Source of the DNA: DASYAE01 sp036501535
GTDB lineage: Bacteria; Actinomycetota; Actinomycetes; Streptomycetales; Catenulisporaceae
NCBI GenBank assembly: GCA_036501535.1
Contig: DASYAE010000140.1
Location: 24,150-88,149, forward strand
Direction: 5' to 3'
DNA: 64,000 nt
This document shows, one piece after another, positions 58,409 through 64,000 of this stretch. A program made the position numbers and the translations under genes. Position 1 is the stretch's first letter; every line of letters starts with the position of its first letter. Below the pieces are notes generated by a model. It was not told the DNA's origin, did no database searches, and saw nothing but the letters and a program-made list of their open reading frames with translations.

Positions 58409-59605
58409 TCATGTATCCCAGGATACGTATACGTGATCGGGCTTGCGGAAGACCAGGCCGCGGGGCGCGCTGCTCGTCCGGTCCGGGTCGAGGCGGAGGC
58501 CGGGCAGCTCCTGCAGCAGGAGGCTGACTGCCACTCGAGTCTCCAGGCGCGCCGCGTGCGCACCGAGGCAGAAGTGCGGACCCTGCACGAAGGCGAGGTG
58601 CAGCCGGGCATTGGCGCGCCGCACGGCGAACCGGTCCGGCTGCTCGAAGACCTCCGGATCGCGGTTCGCGCCGGCGATCGAGACGATCACCTGCTCCCCG
58701 GCCCGGATCGGCGCGCCGCCCAGCTCGCGTTCGGCGGTCGCGTACCGGTCGACCACCGCGGCGGCCGGCTCGAGCCGCAGCGACTCCTCGATGGCGTCCC
58801 CGACGAGGCCGGGGTCGGCGCGCACGAGCGCAAGCTGGTCCGGATGCGAGAGCAGGTGCAGCGCCGCGTTGGCGATCATCGCCTCGGTGGTCTCGATGCC
58901 GCCGAACATCAGCACGGCGGCGTTCGAGACCACCTCGGACAGTTCGAGCCCTGCTTCACCTGTCGCCGCGATCGTGAGCAGGGACGCCGAGTCGCCGGCC
59001 CGGACCGTCTCCCGCACCCGCGCGCTCAGCGCGGCGAACGCATCCCGCCCGGCCGGCCGGGGCTCGAGCCCCGCGGAGATGTCGGAGACCGCGCCGACGA
59101 TCGCGTCGTACCAGGCGAGCACCGTCGCGGCGTCGGTTCCGGCCAAGCCCAGCGACTCGGCGACGACCGCCACGGCCAGCGGCCCGGCGAGACCCCGGCG
59201 CAGCTCGCCCCGGCCGGCCGGCTTCAGCGCGCCGACTAACTCCTGCGCAGTGCCCTCGATGAACGCGGCGAGCCGTGCCTCCACGTCCCGCGGCCGGAAG
59301 CGGTCAGCGAACGGCGCACGGTGCCGCGCGTGCTGCGCACCGTCCAGCGAGAGCATGCTCGGCCCGACGACCTGCGCCGTGGAGAAGCGCGGATCGTCCA
59401 CAGTGAACGCCTCGGCGTCACGCAGCACCTCGAGCGCGAGATCCCGCCGCGTGACGAGCCATCCGCCGAGCGCCGGCAGCCAGGAGACCGGTTCGCTCTC
59501 GCGCAGCCGAGCGAGCAGCGGATGCGGATCGCGCTCCAGGTCAGCCGCCGTGATCGCCGCCCCGAGCGGGAACCGGTCCAAGCGCGCGGTCACCGACGCC
59601 GCCAC
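58409..59605 (-). CDS. Cytochrome P450
   Basis: 398 aa, standard for soluble bacterial P450s, from GTG 59605 (no ribosome site; the palindrome CATGATCATG overlaps the start). I-helix oxygen-activating GGIETT at about 233, ExxR EESLR at about 273, heme-thiolate motif FVQGPHFCLGAH with the cysteine at about 348. Needs a ferredoxin partner, none adjacent. Divergent from two F420-dependent oxidoreductases; substrate unknown. Confidence 0.93.
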   Translation of the reverse strand: MAASVTARLDRFPLGAAITAADLERDPHPLLARLRESEPVSWLPALGGWLVTRRDLALEVLRDAEAFTVDDPRFSTAQVVGPSMLSLDGAQHARHRAPFADRFRPRDVEARLAAFIEGTAQELVGALKPAGRGELRRGLAGPLAVAVVAESLGLAGTDAATVLAWYDAIVGAVSDISAGLEPRPAGRDAFAALSARVRETVRAGDSASLLTIAATGEAGLELSEVVSNAAVLMFGGIETTEAMIANAALHLLSHPDQLALVRADPGLVGDAIEESLRLEPAAAVVDRYATAERELGGAPIRAGEQVIVSIAGANRDPEVFEQPDRFAVRRANARLHLAFVQGPHFCLGAHAARLETRVAVSLLLQELPGLRLDPDRTSSAPRGLVFRKPDHVYVSWDT

Positions 59606-59782
59606 ATGATCATGCCATCAGGCTAACAAAGCCCCGCACGGCCCCGGCCGCCCGCGCCACCGGCGTTGATCCAATCCGCCAGTATCTCAGCATTGCGAAT
59701 CAGGGCACCGTTCCCTACGTTAGCGAGCGCATCCGGTTGCCGTCCCACAGCGGCGGCACGACGCGAAGGGATGAAGACCTCG

Positions 59783-60748
59783 ATGCCGACCTCGACTTCA
59801 ACGACCGTGCAGCGGACTCGGGAACATCTGGGCCAGGTGGGCGTATGGCTGGGGCCGCCGACCCTCGGCATCGCTCCAGCCGCCGCACAGCGCAGTGCCG
59901 CGGCCCGCATCGAGGCTGCCGGCTACGGCTCGCTGTGGGGCGGCGAGGCGATCAACGCGAAGGAGGCCTTCGCCCAGCACTCGATCCTGCTGGCCGCCAC
60001 CGAGTCGCTAATCGTCGGCACCGGCATCGCCAATCTGTGGGCCCGCCACGGTTCGGCCATGCAGGGCGGTGCCGCCGCGCTGGCCGAGGCATATCCGGGC
60101 CGGTTCATCCTCGGCGTCGGAGTAAGCCATCCCCATCAGGCCGCACGTGCCGGCTACGAATACGGACGCCCCTTGCAGCGGATGAACGAGTACCTCGACC
60201 AGATGGAGGCCGCCGCCAAGTCCCCCTTCCTCGCAGAACCCTTCCCCTTCGTGCTCGCCGCCCTAGGCCCGAAAATGCTGGAAGTAGCCCGCGACCGCGC
60301 AGACGGCGCCCATCCCTTCCTCAGCCCCGTAGAGCACACCGCAAGGGCCCGCCAAATCCTCGGCCCGGACAAGCTGCTGATACCCCATCAGGCCGTCGTG
60401 CTCGAGCCCGACCCCGCACAAGCACGCGCCACCGCGCGGGCGAACCTCGCCGTCGGCCAGGCCGCGACATCCGTCTACGGTCAGAACTTCAAGCGCCTCG
60501 GCTACACCGACGAGGACCTGTCGGACGGCTTTAGCGACCGCCTGATCGACGCCATCGTCGCGTGGGGCGACGAAGCCGCGATCGCCCGCCGAATCCAGGA
60601 ACACCTGGACGCCGGCGCCGACCACGTCCTAGTCCACCCCATCACGAGCGACCACGTGATGACGCGCCCCGCCCCCCAGGACGTATCCACCGCCGCCGAC
60701 CACCTGGAACGCCTGGCTCCGGCACTGCCCATCTCCTCAGCCGCCTGA
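59783..60748 (+). CDS. F420-dependent LLM-class oxidoreductase (TIGR03620-like), copy 1
   Basis: 321 aa from ATG 59783, chosen because it lines up with the start of the neighbouring paralogue (MPTSTSTTVQ vs MPASTASTVQ); ATG 59771 is an alternative. Luciferase-like TIM barrel: LGQVGVWLGPPTLG, GYGSLWGGEA, LLAATESLIVGTGIANLW and PGRFILGVGVSHPHQ are marks of the MSMEG_4141-type family. Uses F420 for hydride transfer to an unknown substrate. Divergent from the P450, and head of a tandem pair. Confidence 0.88.
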   Translation: MPTSTSTTVQRTREHLGQVGVWLGPPTLGIAPAAAQRSAAARIEAAGYGSLWGGEAINAKEAFAQHSILLAATESLIVGTGIANLWARHGSAMQGGAAALAEAYPGRFILGVGVSHPHQAARAGYEYGRPLQRMNEYLDQMEAAAKSPFLAEPFPFVLAALGPKMLEVARDRADGAHPFLSPVEHTARARQILGPDKLLIPHQAVVLEPDPAQARATARANLAVGQAATSVYGQNFKRLGYTDEDLSDGFSDRLIDAIVAWGDEAAIARRIQEHLDAGADHVLVHPITSDHVMTRPAPQDVSTAADHLERLAPALPISSAA

Positions 60749-60825
60749 TACACCACCCACCACCCACCGCCCCTGCCCCACGCGGATAGCGACGTCGGGG
60801 CCTCACTCGACGAAGGTAGGCATAC

Positions 60826-61794
60826 GTGCCCGCTTCAACTGCTTCGACCGTGCAGGGCGCGCGCCGGCGACTGGGCCAGGTGGGCGTATGGCTGGCGCCG
60901 ACCACGCTCGCCGCCACCCCCGCCACCGCCCAACGGCAGGCCGCCGCGCGACTCGAAGCACTGGGCCTCGGCTCGCTATGGGGCGGCGAGAGAATCGGCA
61001 GCAGGGAGACCTTCGCCCAGCACACGATCCTGCTGGCCGCCACCGAGTCGCTGGTCATCGGCATCGGCGTCGCCAACATGTGGATGCGGCGAGGCATAGC
61101 CGTGCAGGCCGGCGCCGCCACGCTCGCCGAGGCATACCCAAACCGGTTCATGCTCGGAGTCGGCGTAAGCCACGACCATCAAGTCGAGCGGATCGGACTG
61201 AAGTGGGAGCGACCCGTCCAGCAGATGCGCGAATACCTCGACGAGATGGACGCAGCCGCGCTCAAGTTCCCCGAACTGGCGCAACCGGCATTCCCATTCA
61301 TACTCGCGGCCCTAGGCCCGAAGATGCTCGAACTGGCCCGCAACCGCGCCGGCGGCGCGCTCACCTTCCTCTCCCCGGTCAAGCACACCGCTGCCGCCCG
61401 AAAGCTCCTCGGCCCGGACAAACTGCTGATCGTCCACCAGGCCGTAGTGCTCGAGCCCGACCCCGCCCAAGCACGCGCGCTGGCGCGCGAGAACCTCACC
61501 AGCGGCCAGACGGCGAGCACGGTGTACGGCAAAAACTTCCTGCGCCTGGGATACACCGACCACGACGTGGCCGACGGATGCAGCAACCGCCTGATCGACG
61601 ACATAGTCGCCTGGGGCGACGAGCCCGCCATCGCCCGCCGAATCCAAGGACACCTGGACGCCGGCGCAGATCACGTCCTCCTCCACCCCATCACGAGCGA
61701 TCGTCTGATGGTGCAGCCAGACCCTCACGACGTGTCCGCAGCCGTCACCCAACTGGAACGCCTGGCACCGGCCCTACCCCTGACCACCTCTTGA
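60826..61794 (+). CDS. F420-dependent LLM-class oxidoreductase (TIGR03620-like), copy 2
   Basis: 322 aa from GTG 60826 with GAAGG about nine bases upstream. Colinear paralogue of the preceding gene over its whole length, with most residues conserved (LGQVGVWLAPTTL, LLAATESLVIGIGVANMW, VLEPDPAQARALARENL, GWGDE-like AWGDEPAIARRIQGHLDAGADHVLLHPITSD). Clear local duplication. Codon third positions remain GC-rich. Followed after 11 bases by a mini-ORF. Confidence 0.88.
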   Translation: MPASTASTVQGARRRLGQVGVWLAPTTLAATPATAQRQAAARLEALGLGSLWGGERIGSRETFAQHTILLAATESLVIGIGVANMWMRRGIAVQAGAATLAEAYPNRFMLGVGVSHDHQVERIGLKWERPVQQMREYLDEMDAAALKFPELAQPAFPFILAALGPKMLELARNRAGGALTFLSPVKHTAAARKLLGPDKLLIVHQAVVLEPDPAQARALARENLTSGQTASTVYGKNFLRLGYTDHDVADGCSNRLIDDIVAWGDEPAIARRIQGHLDAGADHVLLHPITSDRLMVQPDPHDVSAAVTQLERLAPALPLTTS

Positions 61795-61805
61795 CCGGCC
61801 ACGCG

Positions 61806-61982
61806 ATGCCCACCGAAAGCCCGACACCGACGGTGATTCGGAACCTCGACGAGAACGTGAAGTATCAGGACAACTTGGCCGAAGCGCTCATGGCCACCTT
61901 CAGCAAACTCGGCGGCGTCGAACTCGACATCCCGCTGCGTGACGTCCACCCACGCCCCTTGGAGTTCGACCGATCATCATGA
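61806..61982 (+). CDS. Short ORF a after the oxidoreductases
   Basis: 58 aa, starting MPTESPTPTVIRNLDENV and ending EFDRSS. Not recognised. Acidic, with a probable amphipathic helix (NLAEALMATFSKLGG). No Shine-Dalgarno; it begins 11 bases after the LLM stop and could be translated by coupling. Its stop overlaps the next ATG (ATGA). Reality as a gene is uncertain. Confidence 0.4.
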   Translation: MPTESPTPTVIRNLDENVKYQDNLAEALMATFSKLGGVELDIPLRDVHPRPLEFDRSS

Positions 61983-62041
61983 ACATCAACGTCGTCCCCG
62001 AACTTATGCACGCCATTCCAGATCCCAGCGCGGCGGCATGA
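61979..62041 (+). CDS. Mini-ORF b (20 aa)
   Basis: Encodes MNINVVPELMHAIPDPSAAA. Overlaps the stop of ORF a by ATGA and its own stop overlaps the next ATG in the same manner. No independent evidence of translation. Confidence 0.2.
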   Translation: MNINVVPELMHAIPDPSAAA

Positions 62042-62097
62042 ACGGTAACGGCCGAACCGCACCTCTACCTCACTGGTTGAATGAGCTACAGAAGTAG
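62038..62097 (+). CDS. Mini-ORF c (19 aa)
   Basis: Encodes MNGNGRTAPLPHWLNELQK. Third member of an ATGA-overlapping chain; may instead be the eroded tail of a frameshifted gene. Confidence 0.2.
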   Translation: MNGNGRTAPLPHWLNELQK

Positions 62098-62145
62098 CCG
62101 CAAACAATGACACGAGCGGTCACTTCGGAGACAGAGGACGGTCGA

Positions 62146-62376
62146 CTATTGACGTAGGGCGTATTCGACGAACTCGACATCCGCGATCAGGATCATGATC
62201 GAGTAACTACCTAGCATGAGACTCCTCACCGGGTAGCCGCTTCTGACGTTGGACATGCCTAATGCCAGCGGCCTCGCCGGAGCGATCTGCTCAGTTCCGC
62301 TGGCAGCTTGCCATACGGGCGGCTGACTGCGCTTGAAGTAGAGATACTCGCAGGCCCACATGTAACAAGCCGACAT
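62146..62376 (-). CDS. Possible small protein, unknown
   Basis: 76 aa beginning MSACYMWACEYLYFKR, with a hydrophobic stretch SYSIMILIADVEFVEYAL near the end. Base composition is lower in GC than in the flanking genes. No family and no clear ribosome site; may be a fragment in a region disturbed by the IS element. Confidence 0.3.
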   Translation of the reverse strand: MSACYMWACEYLYFKRSQPPVWQAASGTEQIAPARPLALGMSNVRSGYPVRSLMLGSYSIMILIADVEFVEYALRQ

Positions 62377-62426
62377 CGATAGTCGGAAACCGCGAAGGCT
62401 GACGACTGATTGCGCATCATGTAGAT

Positions 62427-62663
62427 ATGGATTTCGATCTGCTCTTGCCGCTGATCGCTGCGGTGATCTCAGCCACTGGTGGAGCGCTCTCCGAGCGAAT
62501 CGCGAACTGGGCCGAGGGTAGCTGTTCAGCTGGGGTGGGCAGCGCGTGTCAGAGCATTGTCGAGCTCGGCGTGAGGCTGTCGGGCAGCCAGGGGCCGTCG
62601 GTGAACAGCTTGACCAGGGCGTCGAGGGTGTCGATGCCCCATTTGCGGGCCGTGGCCAGGTAG
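62427..62663 (+). pseudogene. 5' fragment of a membrane protein gene cut by the IS66 element
   Basis: The frame begins with ATG 62427 and a plausible membrane helix (MDFDLLLPLIAAVISATGGAL, about 1-21), then SERIANWAEG. From about 62520 it runs into DNA belonging to the transposase 3' flank and continues as nonsense (GSCSAGVGSAC...) to a stop at 62663. Reads as the first about 31 codons of a gene disrupted by insertion; the rest should lie beyond the other IS end, outside the window. Confidence 0.45.
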
Positions 62664-64000
62664 GACTGGACCGCAGCCCAGTCGGCCAGGCCTTGCAGGG
62701 TTCTCCAGCACCCACCCGAGGTGCGCTGTTGGACCTTGGCGGCTCTGGCGTCCAGCTCGGCGGTGTTGTTGGTGAAGGGGACCCGCAGGTCGAACGCGAA
62801 GCGAAGGATCATGTCCTCGTAGCGGGCGAAGCGGCGCAGCAGTGTGCGGGCCTGGTCGGCGAGGGGACCGCGCCCGGCGGCGTTCTCGCTCCAGCCGTGG
62901 GCGATCGCGCCGTGGTAGCGCGAGCGGATCGTCGTGAGCTGCTCGCCGGTCAGGGCGTCTCGGCCCTGGTCGCGGGCGGTGTGCGCGCTGGTGTTGGCCA
63001 GCAGCAGGGTGTTGGCCATCGCATCGGCCCACCCCTGCCCGTCCGGGTCCCCGTCGTGTACGGCGCGAAGATCCCGTAGCAGGTGGATGCCGCACCAGGC
63101 GTGAACCGCACCGGTCAGGTGCGCGTAGCCGCGGTAGCCGTCGCGCACCGGCACCCCGGTGAACGCCGGCCAGATCCCGCCCGCGTCGATGCTCTCGCCG
63201 GTGCGGTCCCCGGCGTGCATCACGGTCAGGTACTCGGTGCAGGCGATGTGCAGGTAGCGCAGGGCACCGTGCGCGCGGGCGGTGGTCTCGTCCGCGTGCG
63301 CCACCGGCACGCTCTTGATCAGGTCCCGGACGCGGTCGAGGAACCCGCCGTCCTGCAACAGCTTCGCGGCCTGCGCGCGCACCGACGCGGTGAACCCGAC
63401 CGAGACGTGCACGCCCAGCAGCGTGCCGAGCACCCGCGCCGCCCGGCGTACCGGCAGGAACTGTCCGCAGGTCAGCCACGCCACCCGCGCCTTGACCCCC
63501 GGCCCGTACGCCACCGGGCCGCCCGCACCCAAAGGTGCGCTCGCCTCGGTGACCGTGCCACAGCCCGCGCATTCCCGCGACTGGACCTGATACTCGGTCA
63601 CGTGCGGCTTCGGCGTGTCGGGCACCTCCACGACCTGATGGCGGCTGGTCGCGAACACTGCCGCGTCCGCAAAGCCCTCGCCGCAGCCCGCGCAACACGC
63701 CGGCGTGCAGGCAATGATCTCGTCGGGGTTCTCCACCAGCCGCAGCGTCGTGGAGGAATCCCCCGGCTGCCTACCCGGCCTGCGTCCCGTGCGCTGCCGG
63801 GAGGAACGCTTACGCGCCGGCTTCTTCTCGAACGGCGCATCGGACGAGGGAGGCTTCCCGGAGTTCGAGGAGTCCTTGCGCAGCAGCGCCTCCAACCGCT
63901 CTATCCGCGCCCGCAGCTCCGCGAGCTGCACGTCCTTGGCCACGATCTCAGCATCCTTGGCCGCGAGCAGTACCAGCAGCTCATCGCGCGTCAGCTCGGC
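62518..64000 (-). mobile_element. IS66-family insertion element (one end; runs off the window)
   Basis: Contains the IS66 transposase. The inner end is placed near 62518-62520 because the sequence GTAGCTGTTCAGCT there (with the inverted motif AGCTG-TT-CAGCT) lies where the coding pattern of the disrupted plus-strand ORF breaks. The exact terminal repeat and target duplication cannot be fixed without the other end. Confidence 0.65.
62549..64000 (-). CDS. IS66-family transposase (N terminus outside window)
   Basis: At least 483 codons; the frame is open to the window edge (residues AELTRDELLVLLAAKDAEIVAKD precede the GTG at 63943), so the gene starts beyond 64000. N-terminal leucine-rich coiled coil, then PPSSD and a basic linker, a zinc-finger region (CTPACCAGCGEGF and RECAGCG), and the DDE catalytic core: DET in HADETTARAHG, D in RDGYRGYAH, and E in NNTAELDARAAKVQQRTSG. 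Looks intact within the window. Accessory tnpA/tnpB genes are not visible. Confidence 0.93.
   Translation of the reverse strand, partial: AELTRDELLVLLAAKDAEIVAKDVQLAELRARIERLEALLRKDSSNSGKPPSSDAPFEKKPARKRSSRQRTGRRPGRQPGDSSTTLRLVENPDEIIACTPACCAGCGEGFADAAVFATSRHQVVEVPDTPKPHVTEYQVQSRECAGCGTVTEASAPLGAGGPVAYGPGVKARVAWLTCGQFLPVRRAARVLGTLLGVHVSVGFTASVRAQAAKLLQDGGFLDRVRDLIKSVPVAHADETTARAHGALRYLHIACTEYLTVMHAGDRTGESIDAGGIWPAFTGVPVRDGYRGYAHLTGAVHAWCGIHLLRDLRAVHDGDPDGQGWADAMANTLLLANTSAHTARDQGRDALTGEQLTTIRSRYHGAIAHGWSENAAGRGPLADQARTLLRRFARYEDMILRFAFDLRVPFTNNTAELDARAAKVQQRTSGGCWRTLQGLADWAAVQSYLATARKWGIDTLDALVKLFTDGPWLPDSLTPSSTML

Noticed and set aside
59605..59614. CATGATCATG palindrome at the P450 start as an operator
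   Set aside because: Only 10 bp and overlapping the start codon; chance level cannot be excluded.

Overview
This is a gene-dense, very high-GC (roughly 70%) bacterial window. The gene content points to an actinobacterium (Actinomycetota): rpoA begins with TTG, there are two F420-dependent luciferase-like oxidoreductases, a DUF1707 protein, SARP/AfsR-style STAND regulator architecture, two methionine aminopeptidases, and consistent G/C third positions. rpsD lies between rpsK and rpoA, as in Mycobacterium and Frankia and unlike Streptomyces. An order such as Catenulisporales is only a guess.

Region 1 (1-5.1 kb): the end of a polysaccharide/teichoic-acid-type ABC exporter ATPase, two overlapping membrane-anchored esterase-fold genes of which the first has lost its catalytic residues, and a two-TM, two-Rossmann-domain potassium-channel-like protein. 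Region 2 (5.1-18.2 kb): secY-adk-map, then an interruption (small charged membrane protein, DMT transporter, DUF1707 protein), then infA-rpmJ-rpsM-rpsK-rpsD-rpoA-rplQ-truA, a secreted membrane-anchored protein, and rplM-rpsI. The S10/spc ribosomal genes expected before secY are absent. Region 3 (18.3-26.5 kb): glmM, a truncated kinase, a MarR-controlled heterodimeric ABC drug exporter with a clear palindromic operator, a RibD/DHFR-like reductase behind 16-bp tandem repeats, and a second MarR.

Region 4 (26.6-34.6 kb): a phosphate-uptake operon read leftward (pstS, a fused pstC-pstA, a PhoB-type DNA-binding domain without receiver, pstB) with two PHO-box-like repeat pairs in the intergenic region it shares with a divergent unknown gene and an APC permease. 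Region 5 (34.7-46.6 kb): GNAT, methyltransferase, a small unknown protein, threonine aldolase with a DUF6421-like gene, a seven-repeat propeller protein coupled to an M50 protease, a CBM2-like membrane protein, and an HTH-NB-ARC-TPR regulator. Region 6 (46.3-58.3 kb): a ribbon-helix-helix protein, malQ with a long disordered N terminus, HNH endonuclease, MscS channel, a multi-TM protein, an RsbW-like ATPase, GntR with twin palindromic operators plus Nudix hydrolase, a second map divergent from a small XRE regulator, and two unknowns.

Region 7 (58.4-64 kb): a cytochrome P450 divergent from a tandem pair of F420-dependent oxidoreductases, then a lower-GC patch with three overlapping mini-ORFs and a short membrane-protein ORF apparently cut by an IS66-family element that runs off the window. 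No tRNA, rRNA or CRISPR array was recognised.
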